Positions 36,197 to 47,821 of a DNA stretch of 64,000 nt are shown here, piece by piece. The notes below the pieces were generated by a model. The model made no database searches and was not told the DNA's origin. It saw nothing but the letters and a program-made list of their open reading frames with translations. The first letter of the stretch is position 1; each line of letters begins with the position of its first letter. The stretch covers positions 2,170,001 through 2,234,000 of the forward strand of contig RCSZ01000001.1 in NCBI GenBank assembly GCA_014898425.1, in the 5' to 3' direction. Source of the stretch: Botryotinia globosa. Lineage: Eukaryota > Ascomycota > Leotiomycetes > Helotiales > Sclerotiniaceae. The position numbers and the translations under genes are program-made.

Positions 36197-39100
36197 TTAT
36201 CTTCGAGGTAAATTATTTGCTCCAAATCTTGGACCACCCCCACTTGCCAAACTTTGTCTCACAATCATTTCGGCCGCTGCAGCTGCGGCTAATCTCTCCT
36301 TCTGCCTACTCCTATCCCTCAAATAAGCCGTTGCTTCCGGTCTCATCCTTAGAATTCTCAAAATCATATCGTCACTCGGATCAGCCTGTGCCTGCTTCCT
36401 CTTCTCCTCCTTGGCCTTTTTCATAGTTCCCAAATTTCTGCTCAACATGATACTCTTACTCCTGCGCATTGAAGTCGAACCCATAAGTCCTCCAAAAGAA
36501 GCACCGAGAGTAGCAGGCGCCGAAAGACGATTGCGTTGTTGTTGAGCACGTTGAGCGGTTGCAGTGGCCATTCTTTCCGAGGTGCGGATGAGGTTATCGG
36601 TGCTGTCAAAGTAGAAGAAATTGAGTGTGGCGAGTTCAGAATATTTAGGGGACTTGAGAACATCAGCGGGCACTCCCATTGCTTCGCCAGTTTGCTCATC
36701 CCGGGCATGAAAAAATTCAAATAGAAGTTCAAGCCATTTGAAAACAATGTCCATTTCTTGTTGTGTGAGAGGTCTTTGAGTGGATGGCTTGTCTGAGAGA
36801 GGTGGAACTAGAAGACTCTCGAGAGCGATGAGAACTTCCTTCCATAGTCGAGTCATTACCATGATCATGGATGCATCTGTTAGAGTCTGCTTCATAATAG
36901 CGAAATTCTCATCGAAGTAATTGAACAGTGGCTTTAAAGCATTCTCGACGTCTTGGGGGGTCAACGTTGGAGCTATTGATTGTCTGTTCTTCCAGAGACT
37001 AGTTACCGATGCTACTGAAATGCCTCGGGATAGTAACCCCCTTAGGGCTTCATGCGAGAGACTACTATTAATATATTGCGAAAGCTATGATCGTTAGTTT
37101 ATGGTGTGAACTTGCAGAATTTTTGATGAGTTTAAACGTACCTTATCCGTGATCTTTCGCGTCATGTCTCTTTCGGTTCTCTTTAGCAATCGAAATGCCT
37201 TACCAAAGTAGAATTGGATATCATCCCGTTCTCCCTCCATACTGACACGTAACAACAGACGACCTTGAGTATCAAGATTAAGCCAGTACTCGCGAGGCAT
37301 ATAGTCGCTGAAGTGAGCTGGATCCAATTTTAAAGAAGTTCTTCCAACATAATCATGGTCACCAAATGTGTCCCAGTCCCAAATTGTCGCAATAATGTTC
37401 AATGCACCTTGAACTGTTATATCCACGGACTCATCCCACCGAGGATTGAGACTTCTCATCACAACTCGAGTCTTGGCTAAGCGCTTTTGATATTCGTCAC
37501 CAAGAACGACATATGGATCGCTAGTACCGTTAGGGTCACAAGCCTTGAGATCCTCGCCTTCCACAATCTTGATGGTAAATACATATTTCGCAGCTCTTCT
37601 CTTCTTCTCTACCGGTGGTGCGTTTTTGGCAAGAAGTTCTGCACATGCATCGACGTTTATTATTTTCTCAAGTGCGTCAAGTTGCTGCACGGCATATTCG
37701 ATGTTGTTGAGCTTAACAAATGACTGTAATTGCATTAGATATGACCTTCTACACTTGCACATATTGAACTTACTTCGGGGTAGAACTGGAAAGGTTCTAT
37801 CTTCTCCTTGTTATTCCAAGCCTCTTTAGCCAGTTGCATCCACTTCTCTTGTTTTGTTTGTGACGCAGCCGCTTCTTGCGCGGGAGACAGCCTGTCCATC
37901 TCTTTCGAGAATTTTTGTTCGAGGACTTCGCAATATCTCGCCAATCCAATGCCAAAGGATTTCGCCAGAGCTGTCATGAACTTGGCGTGCTGGATCGTGT
38001 CGGCCCAATTCAGTTGGAAGATCTGATCAGCCATCTGATTGAAGAGGCGGAATATATCGATGATAGACACACTATGACGCTCATCATCTGATGGAGTTTG
38101 GTCAGGATGATCCGAGCGAACCTGAAATTGATCTTGTTTGATAGCTTGGTCAACAAGATCTACCGTTTTCGCATCAGCACTGCGAATCCAGCGCCAAACA
38201 AAGTCAGCAAGCAAATCCTCTATATTGAAAGCAAAGGATCTGCTGGGTAGAACATTGTGATGGATACCGCGGATCTCCACAAGCTCCTTGTACAGATCAA
38301 ACCCATCCTGTAGCGGGACTTCGCTTTCATTGGTATGTGCTACGTGCAAGATTCTCTGGATCAAATCATTCGCATCATCCTCAAAGCTAGGAAACATCGT
38401 CTCGACAAGTATCGTTAGAGGATTGACACCCATGATTTCGGGATTCTTCCGATATCTTTTCTGAATTCGCTCACATAATTTTACCACAGATTTCCCCAAT
38501 TGAACAACATGGAAGAATTCCCATTCCTCTTGATTTTGAGGAACCTCTGCTTCAAGATATTCTCTATACACTTCTGCCGCTTTAGATTTAAGACCCTCAA
38601 TCAACTGTTCGACATAAGTATCGTAGCCACCAGGGCTTGTTGAGAATAAGGGATCGTTTTTGATATGAGTTTCTAAGATAAGCAGGACTGGGCCAGGAGA
38701 AGGCGGCTTAGCTTCATAGCAATGTTGTAGAAGATCATATAGATCACGGAGAAGTGCATCATGTAAACTTGTCAAAGTTTGGCGGTATAAAGCAAAATCA
38801 TGTATCGTCCATTCATTTTGATCGAAAGAAGACAGACCCGCAGAATTTGTATGCGTATTTGCACGTTTGGTTTCCAAAGATGACGGTGGGTTCTTGATAA
38901 ACTCAAAGGCGCTATCAAGCTCATCAAGCCCAATCTCCTGGTCCAAGAATTTTTGGCTTGCGACATCCAAGAACAAAACGAGCCTTGAGATTTGTGGAAT
39001 TCTCCAGCGAACACACAATTCGGTCAACAATTCTAGAGACTGTTTGCTGAGAGGCTGAGATTCAGCGCCATCAGCTTGCGCATGGATCTGATCATAGGTC

Positions 39101-40407
39101 ATGGCATAGGTCAAGATTGTTCGATAGTATGCTCGTGTATCTGTCGGGATAAATGTATATGTGGACTCTTCCAAAAATATCTTTGAGGGTTCATCGTCCT
39201 CCAGGGACAATGAAGACATATCTGCAGGTTGTTCGAAATTGTAGCCAGAGCCTCCATCTATGGGACTTGTTATAGCTATAGATTTAGCCAGGTCTGCGTA
39301 TGCTTGATCCTCAGCACCTGAAGTGGCCATGGAAAGTGGTGGGAGTGGTGGAAGAGCTCTATTCTTGCCGGAGGCCTTAACAAGATCCGGCCTAGCTTGA
39401 AGTATCTCAGAAATCATGGCCGAAAGTTCTGGTATTTCTGACCTCTTCCACGTCTGGTATCCCTCCTCAACGTCGAAATCCTCGCTTCGTAGAGTTCGTT
39501 TAGTGTTTGCATTCAAGCAATGCTGGTACGACTTCAGATCATTGAGCGCTGCGGACTCCGTCCAGATACTCTTATTCAAGTCAATGTCTGTTTGAACTTC
39601 TGAATTACTCATACCAAATATTCTTCCAACAACTTGTGCCATAGGCATATCCTTAACATCGTAGCTTACTGGTGCGGTCACTTCAATGGAATGCCCCCCG
39701 CCAGGGGCAGTGGACGAGTTGACATATAGATCTTGCGAATTCGTCAATAGCTTCTTCTCCAAGGTTGACAAACGACTCATCAGCTCGGGTCGATCTTTGT
39801 CCTTGTCCAGATCCTTGAGAGTTGCACTAATCAGTCTCACGAACAGAGCCACATGGCGATCCACAAGGGCTTTCCACGATTCATCATCCGCGGCTTTGCC
39901 CTTTTGTAAAGATTTAGTGGTATTTGAATAGAATATCAAAACCAAGTCTTCAACACGTCTCTCTTTGTCCATCCGCTTTCGAAATCCTGGTTCAGTAAGA
40001 GCTGTATAGGCCTCTGCGAAGGTTCTCTTGACAGCCGGCTCCTTGTATTCTGGGCGCCTCTCAGTCCCTGTTAAGACTCCTTGCAAGCGCTTCTCTAGCT
40101 GCGACATGAATCCGTGGGGGAATTTGGTTTTTGTATCCTTCATGAGAGAAAAATCCTGCATCAACTCTCCTATCATGACACTCTTCCTTGAAACAATCTT
40201 TCTCTCTGCGGGAACGTATTGTTTGGTCTTTCGTCGCGGTTGGAGAAGGTGGTGCAGATATGCAACCCTGAGGGCGAATGTGTATGCATCGGTATAACCA
40301 ACAGCTTTCGGTCGTGATCGAGAACTATTTCGAGATATGGACATGCGCTCACTATTTGCAAGACTGTTCACCCGACGGTTGGGTCGAGTTCGAGAGGCGG
40401 ACGACAT
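36197..40407 (-). CDS. ync13: Munc13/UNC-13-type exocytosis protein (Ync13-like, MHD-C2-MHD)
   Basis: The protein probably primes or tethers secretory vesicles at the plasma membrane, as fission yeast Ync13 does in cytokinesis. Three exons (40407-37774, 37723-37142, 37084-36197) join in frame to 1367 residues. Residues 1-878 form the large helical MUN-type region with the first Munc13-homology domain. A C2 domain lies at about 920-1040: YVFTIKIVEGEDLKACDPNG, SDPYVVLGD, WDESVDI and IWDWDTFGDHDYVG, retaining the Ca-binding-type Asp residues. The second Munc13-homology domain follows (VENALKPLFNYFDENFAIMK to ELLFEFFHARDEQTG). The tail is basic and Gln/Ala-rich (TAQRAQQQRNR). The start MSSASRTRPNRRVNS is the first ATG of a long frame. 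Domain assignment is firm; the name comes from fission yeast. Confidence 0.92.
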
Positions 40408-42019
40408 CTTGTCCCCTTGAAGAGCAGTTACGCGATAGGTAAACAGAGAGATGGCTTGAGGGGGAGGATAGCAAGTCTTCGTTCAATGTCCCTAGGAAAC
40501 CAGATTTGTCTTTTCCCAATGTTTAGGTATGCGATTTCAGATTGTAGAACTCTCTGACTGTGTGTGATGGTTGTAAGCACATTAATATATCTTGACAATG
40601 AAATGCGATAATAAATTCAAACAGGCACAGGACGAATGGGGTAACGAGGTATTGCGGTAACTTTTTTTCCTGGTAGATGTCAGGGAGAGAGAGGCGTAAG
40701 AGGTAACGGTAGGCCAAATGCCAGCCAGGCTCATGAAAATGGGGAGGACTCAGGACCGGACGGATGATTAGGAGAGAAGCTTAAGTTTCAGGGGTCGCTA
40801 ATCTGGTAATCTATATTTCCAGGGTGTCAGATGGTCTTTAAATTGATCTGACGAGTGTGCGGCGGTGGGTGGTGATTGCGCTGGGCTGCTTAGGGTTTTG
40901 AGGGACAAGACAAGCTCGAGACAAGTACAAGTTCCACGTTTGTTTCTTGGAAGTGGTGTGTGCACATGTGCCAAGCCGGGGAATTGAATGTGATGTTGAT
41001 GTGTATTTATTATTCTGTAGTAGAGCAGAGTAGAGTAGAGTAGAGTAGAGTAGGTAGTGAAAGTAGGGACTAGGTAGGTATCAATATATATCAAAGAAAC
41101 TGTGGATTGGAAATGGGGGGATCGAGGGAGGGATGGAGGGATGAGGGTCACCGGTCGAAATAGATGCAGAATCAGATGATGTTTTGTTATTCAATTTCCC
41201 CCCTACATTGACATTAAAGCCTACCCCGTAGTCTATCTCTCTATCTGTCTGATGGATCCTTATCCCTTTCTTATGCGTATGGGGATCTCCAGCTTCTTGT
41301 TGTTATCATCTGTTTAATGTTCCCAATTGTGTATCAAACAGAATGGAGTACCTACAGCACCTACAGCACCCACAGCACCTACAGCACCCACAGCACCTCG
41401 AGGCACATATACCTAGGTACCTACCTACCTACCTACATGTACATAGGTAGAGCGTGAAGTTTGAGAATGCTTCTGCCGTTATAAACACGAAACAACTTTG
41501 TATACCTAGGTGGTCTTCAGTGCAGTGGCTAATATTGCCTGTCTGGGTGCATAATACCTACATAGTAGTTCTTATATTATTAGTAGGTACAGTACGTACT
41601 AGGTAGTAAGGAGCGAGATAGTGGTGCCTGAAATTCTTCCATTAGGCATTCATCTTATTAGTGGCTGGCACATCTCCCAAGCACCTACCTAGTACTCTGT
41701 ACCTTCTCCATAAGGTTCATTCATTGTACCGCCATTCATCTACCCATGGATATACGAACTTCAACCACCTAATACTATCTATCTATCTACTTGAACAATT
41801 AATTCCTTTCACCCACCCCCCCCCCCCCCTTCTCCCAGAGCCAGAAATTATCAACGGAGGATAATGCTTTGATCGCAGAGTCTCACATCATTACATGATC
41901 AATTTACATGTCACTCAAGTATGCTGCTTGCTCAAACGAGGGGAGAGTACTACTTGTCACCATCACCGTGATCGATTCTATATACAATCCATCTACTCAG
42001 ATCTCAATACTGCAACGCG
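40408..42019. other. Divergent spacer between Ync13-like and F-box genes
   Basis: About 1.6 kb containing promoters of both genes. It has an AGAGT pentamer run (41030-41052), a 9-bp tandem array (41352-41396), TACCTAGGTA at 41410-41419 and a run of 14 C at 41816-41829. No gene was recognised. Confidence 0.55.
41352..41396. repeat. 9-bp tandem repeat CTACAGCAC / CCACAGCAC
   Basis: Five contiguous 9-bp units in the order T, T, C, T, C at the second base (CTACAGCAC or CCACAGCAC). Confidence 0.9.
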
Positions 42020-45000
42020 ATGACAGCCCACGTTCCTCCTCCTGATCCCCAAATCGATGATATTGTATCACCATCCGATGAAATTTCCCCTTCTGGCCCA
42101 AAAACTTCTGCCGCTGCACAATCATTTGATAGTTCCTTGTTACCTGATATTGTTGCTTCCGGTGGTGTAATGGCTACACCAACAGCATCCGGAAAGGCTG
42201 ACGAGGCTATGGTCGATGCGAGGACTAAAATTGCCAACCTACTACCAAAGGATAAAGAACAAGAATGGTCTGCTGTAGTGGAGAAAAGGAATGGCCCTCT
42301 TCGATTATTGGATCTGCCCATGGATGTTCTCAAAGAAATTGTGAAGGAGGTAGACTATTGATTCACTCTTCAGCCACCTCGTTCAAAGCTGATGGAACAT
42401 TTAGGTTACTCATACCAATGACTTGACTTCTCTTGCACTCACCCATTCTGCTCTGCATAATTTAGCAATCCCTTATATATACTCGCGGTTTGATATCGTC
42501 TGGCCCGATGCACATGCTACATCTGACCCGAGGACCGGAGTCGATGCGCTTACTTATGGACTTTCTACTCTCTGCATGGGCAATGCCTTCACGAACCCAA
42601 ATTCAACACAATCTTTTGTTTGCAAGCATTGCGGAACAGACAATTCTATAGATTGCAGCCACGAAACCAAACCAGAGTCCTCGAGCATCCCTAGGCGTGT
42701 CGGTAATGAATATCCGCAGTTTACTAGAAAGTTTTCCCTTGGAAACGGACCTACCGACTGGGTACAGGAATACCTCATAACCAAAGAAAGTGGGAAGATG
42801 TTAGGAACGCTTGTTGCGTTGGCCGTGGCTAGGATGATCAATCTAGAAACGTTTGTTTGGGATATGCCAACAGGCGTGTTGAGAGACGTTTGGCTTGCTC
42901 TATCCTCTCTACAATACAAGAGTCCAAAACAAGAATGTCGGTTAGAACGTGTTTGGGTCAGGTGGCATGATAATACCGAAGCTATTCACATGTCTTCAAC
43001 ACAAAACCCAAGCACACCATCCATTACTACGAATCAAATGTTGGCTGGGAAGACAATGACTTCGATAGGCTGGTTATTACCATCCGGCTCTTCAATCATT
43101 CCGTCGGCTCCCGCACAAACCATGGCATATTCACAAGGCCGTGTGGAGTATCCTACACTTAGCGTACTCCCTCCGTTACAAAGCTTGTCTGTGTTGGACA
43201 TTGACGAACTAGATTATCTAGACGAGATGAGTGTTTTGATGGAGCGTTCAAAGGATAAACTTCGGGAACTTCGTGTTGGCATCTCTGCGAAGGCCACCCA
43301 CCGCGATTTTGCTCTTCCGTGGGACGGGCCTGAGCTCCAACAGGTTGATCACGAGGCAAAGTGGCCCGGTGCCAGTAAGATTGGCGAGCGAAGATTGGGT
43401 GGGGTACTAGGCACCATCCTGGGCCGTATCTTCGATATCCGGAACAAACGAAGAATAAAAAGCGAGAGGACAAAGGGTACAAAACTTGGTTCTTTTATGG
43501 CGAATAGCCAGGAGCAACCCCAACAAAGTAGCATCGACGCCGCGGAAAATGTGCTCCCCGAAATAGCCGGGAATGATTATACGGAGCCAAGCTGGAGCGA
43601 TAAAGATATTCCAGTAGCGTCAGGTGCACTGAATCCACAGGGAGTAGAATTCAATATTGAAGCAGAGTCCATTCCAGACAATCTTGATCCTGGCCACGAA
43701 GATTTACTTTCGAGCACTCTATTAGCGCCTCACTCTGATATGGATTCGCTTACTGCGTTGATATCCGAACATCAACTTACATCGGATAATGACACTACAG
43801 TCAATGACACACTACAACCACCTGTGCCTTCCGATATTCCTGCTGAACCTCCTTTGCGACGTTCTCAATCATCGAATAGAAAACAAGCACATTTTTCGGA
43901 AATTTTCCCCGCTGGTAGAGACAGACTTGAGGGTAAACTACGTCTACAAACATTGGAACTGGAGAGAGTTCCTTTGTCTGTCTACGTACTGCATAGAGCT
44001 TTCGATTGGTCAGTTCTGACTAATTTAACTATTCTCGACTGTCCACACCACGACAAGCTTTGGTCCATACTCAAAAAGCACTTCGCGCCTTCGCCATTAG
44101 GCAACAATACCTCGACCAAGCACAGCACACAAATGCTGTATCATCTAAATCTTAAAAAGATACACACTGATGCAGCATCTCCTTCTTTGATATCGTTTCT
44201 GAAAGAAACATTGGCGCCAAACACTTTAGAAACACTATTCTTGCAAGACAGAAAACGGGCACCAAACTCGTCGGTGACAATCGTAAGCTATATATGTGTG
44301 AGTATTTAGTAGAGTACTGACGCAACCATAGGAATCCATCTATCGGGGGCCACTCAAGAGACATCGTGCTAGTCTTAAAAAGCTATTATTGGATAGCTCC
44401 GAAAGACCCCCAAGGAATGTGAATAGTTCGGTCGAATCCACCAAATGGAAAGCCTGGATGCCCAACCGCGATGTCTTGAATTTCATCACTAGTGGCCGTA
44501 TGAGTAATCTCCGCGAGTTAAGTATTGCAATTGACTATAAAGACTGGGTAAGTGTTCCGAGGATAACCCCTTGACGTACATTTCGAACCTCGTCATGATG
44601 AAATCGCTGCATCTTTATTGCAATATCTAATAATGGCTAGCACCACTTCCTTCAACGCCTCCCTCAAGTATCCCATCTCCGCTCTCTCAGTGTTCCTTTC
44701 ATCGCCGACCACATCACACCCGCATTCGACCCCAAAGAACTCGCTCACCAAATTCTTGACGTAATTTTCCTCCGCCCAGAAGTCGAACTTTGCTACGTAG
44801 GCATATCGCATAAATGCTTCGAGATACTGGAGAATCGCCCCCACGAAGAACCATTACTTGCTTCGCATGATCTTCACACATCAGCTGCGAATGGTGGACC
44901 TGTAACCGATGATGAGGAGGAGGATGACGATGGGAGTGAGGATGACGATGATGAAGGTGATGAAGAGGAAGACGATAATGGGACGGCTATTGCTCCTATT

Positions 45001-45186
45001 GATCCAGACGAGACAGAGGATGAGCTATCGGATGGTGATGAACATGACGACGGTGAGAGCGACGAGGACAGCTGGGATGGAGCCAGTGATTGTGATGGTA
45101 AGGGGAAGGTGAGGTTGAGGTTAAGAGAAATTTTATTTTATGATGATAAGGTTGCTATATTTAAAGCAAGGCATGGTAGGCTTTGA
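42020..45186 (+). CDS. F-box protein with acidic C-terminus
   Basis: This is likely a substrate receptor of an SCF ubiquitin ligase. Four exons (42020-42349, 42405-44282, 44332-44547, 44641-45186) join in frame to 989 residues. The F-box lies at about 93-140: LRLLDLPMDVLKEIVKEV, then after intron 1 THTNDLTSLALTHSALHNLA and PYIYSRFDIVW. A compact Cys/His group CKHCGTDNSIDCSH follows at 183-196 and could bind a metal. The middle has leucine-rich-like segments (LSVLDIDELDYLDEM, LRELRVGIS, LRLQTLELERVPL) and disordered stretches. The last 80 residues are mostly Asp/Glu. The start is the first ATG; the last exon is needed to keep HHFLQRLPQVSHLRSL in frame. Substrate is unknown. Confidence 0.85.
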
Positions 45187-45987
45187 AGGCGTGCGCTGGT
45201 TGCGAGGAGTATCATTTAATAACTCGGGTGAGTATGAAAATAGGGATAGGATAGGTCTTTTCATGGGGTTCTATGGGGCAACAGGGAATGTTGATACGAT
45301 ATAATACGGGAGAAGCGAACACTTTATATACGGTTCTCTTTTCTTTTGTATTGGGGGGACACCACTTCAAAAGCTAAAGTGCAGGGAATTATAGGATGGG
45401 GGGAATTATAGGATGGGAAGGATGGATACTTTTTGCGCGGAGTATATCATGTGAACAGGCGTGCATGGTTGCACGGAGGGATGGCTATTTCGTCAATTAT
45501 ATTAGGAGACACCGGGTAAATTGACGAATCCGGGCATGGTAGGGCGAATGAAATCTATTTCGTATTTTGAAATGCTTTTTGCTTTGAAAACATAGCGAAG
45601 GGGGATGCTTGAGCTTTGGCGAAACACATCTATACTCTTGACGCGGCGTGAAATAAAACAATGGTTTTCGGAGAAGAGGAAGGAAAGACATGTGCATGTT
45701 GACTGCAATCTTTGTTTTAAACGGCATTCGAATTTGGAGGCAGATCACGGTGATGAGCTGGCTGGCTGCATGTTGAGAAAGCTATCATGGTTGATGTTTT
45801 TCTTGGTATATTTTGAATCTATCCTCCGTCAAAAATCTTCTTCAAAAATCTTCGTCAGTTCTAACCTTTCATGAGAGAATCTAGAACTACTGGTATATAC
45901 TTTTCCCGCCGAAGATTCAAAGATATCGTACAACACAAGAAAGGGAAAAGAGTAGTCCAAACGAAAAGACAACGAAACAAGCCCATC
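45187..45987. other. Convergent spacer between F-box and nitrate transporter genes
   Basis: Both flanking genes end here. The 800 bp should hold the two 3' untranslated regions. GGGGGGAATTATAGGATG-type short direct repeats occur near 45385-45420. Open frames on both strands lack motifs. Confidence 0.5.
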
Positions 45988-47821
45988 TCATCTCCCGCCA
46001 ACCTGTCCCTTCGGAATAGGTTTCACCCACGACACTGCTACATTGACCGCAATTGTGAAGACGCCAATAATCCAAAAACACTTCGCATAATCCTTTCCCT
46101 CGTAGCGGAAAATAATCGCAAACACGATTCCTCCCAAATTTCCACACGCGCCAACGACACCGCTGATGATTCCATTGGCGAATGGATGGATATGGGGCAC
46201 GAGCGAAAAGTTCGCCCCATTGCCTGCTCCAAGAAAGAGTCCCATGCCTGCTACGAGCCCAAACATCGTGGGGTGACTGTGTGAATCCGTGAGCCCGATG
46301 GCGATCAAAAAGGCGCCGGTGAAAATGGCAAGAGTGTGTAGCCAAATTTTCTTCGCCCATACGTTTCCTGTTTTGCGATAGAGGATATCGGAGAGAATGC
46401 CGCCTAGGGGACGGAAAACAATGTTGAGGAGACCGAACATGGCTGCCCAGCGACCGGTTCCGGCTTCGCCTAGTTTGGGGAAGTTTTTGAGATAGTAGGA
46501 GCCAAGGATGGAGTTGATGGCTAGCTCGGGGCCGAAGGAACAGAAGTAGCAGGAGGCGACGAGGAGGGTTTGTGGGGTGAGGATTACGTTGAGGGCTTCT
46601 TTGAAAGAGGGTTTTTGGATTACTTCGCCGCGAGCGATGGTGAGCATTTCTTGGGGAGGGAGGGGAGCTTCGTTGTTGTATGGTTCTGCGGTACTATGCT
46701 TGGCGGATGCGATTTGTGCTTCTTCTTCGAGACGTTTTTCATTACCGAATGTAGAGTTTGAGGATGAGACGGGATCGGTGGGCGAATGGATGTTATCAGG
46801 CTTGCGGTCAGTGATTGAGCCAGGTACGGATACTATATTGTCCGAGGGGCTGTGGATGCCGTGAGCTCGAAGATTTTGTTGGACGGCGAGGTGCCGATCT
46901 GACCATTTGCCAGTTGGGGTATCAGGGCAGAGGATGAGCATTGATATGGCCGTCGTGGTTATGAGAATAAAGGGGACGATGAAGGATACCCTCCAAGCGA
47001 CGTGGGAAGTGAGCCCTTGGTTCAGTATCAGAGAGTCGACAATGGCTGGCATGACGAAATAAGTTATTCCTCCTCCACTGTGTGAGCAGATGTTAGCATG
47101 CGATAGTTGCCAAGTGGTATATTTTTTATATCAAGGTAACAATTACTTACGAATTTCCCCAGCCTCCAGTCAAGGAGTTGGCGGTACCAACAATGTTCTT
47201 ATCGAAAAAACCAGTGGTCCATACTTGACATGGAACAAAAGAACCGCCGAGTATACCAATGAAGAATCGAAGGAACATAAGGCCGGTTGCAGACGTCACG
47301 GTGCCGGCAAGAGCAGTCGGAATGGCTCCGAGTAGTAAGCATCCTGCAAATGTAACCTTGGGGCCGAAATGATCGCAACATGGGCCTGCTACTAATCGGA
47401 CAAGGAGTCTGTAGGGTGAGTATTAGTATTCATAAACACTGTACATGCAGTCTGTTATACATACGTCGCCACAAGAGCAATAATGTTGGAATTTGAAATC
47501 TCATTTTGAGTGAGATGAAGATCTTTCTTGATCGTGAGAGATAGCTAGAACAGGTCAGAAGCGAATAACAACAAACAATAGAACTAGATCATACCAATGG
47601 TGGAAAAGCATACCTGAAACAAGGGTTAGCATGATGTGATGTTCATAAACAAAGGGGGGTTGGATGACTAACCAGGACCAAAAGGCTATCAAAAAGCCCC
47701 ACCAAGAAAAGAAGAACACTCTGCCGTATTTGTTGAAAGGATTAAGGATGGGGATAGATCGAGCTTTCCCATTGACTGGATTGATCTCTGGCGCTTGCCA
47801 GAGTGTTTGGATCTTGAACAT
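45988..47821 (-). CDS. High-affinity nitrate transporter, NNP family (NrtA/CrnA type)
   Basis: This polytopic plasma-membrane symporter takes up nitrate. Five exons (47821-47673, 47613-47595, 47544-47465, 47408-47151, 47077-45988) join in frame to 531 residues, close to the usual fungal size. The family signature [16 protein letters not shown] is split by intron 4. [20 protein letters not shown] forms the first membrane segment, and [20 protein letters not shown] is the second nitrate-signature region. A long hydrophilic loop of about 90 residues ([10 protein letters not shown] onward) sits between transmembrane halves, as in NrtA proteins. Exon 2 is only 19 nt and supplies GYAFPPL residues. 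Two AGATAA sequences lie upstream (48014-48019, 48177-48182), possible GATA-factor sites. Confidence 0.95.
47595..47613 (-). other. 19-nt internal microexon of nitrate transporter
   Basis: The exon GTATGCTTTTCCACCATTG lies between a TTTCAG acceptor and a GTATGA donor. Adding it to exon 1 (149 nt) gives 168 nt, a multiple of three, and restores the conserved WYAFPPL. Confidence 0.85.

Noticed and set aside
36197..47821. Biosynthetic or nitrate-assimilation cluster around the nitrate transporter
   Set aside because: No nitrate or nitrite reductase lies nearby; neighbours are an F-box and a zinc-finger gene.
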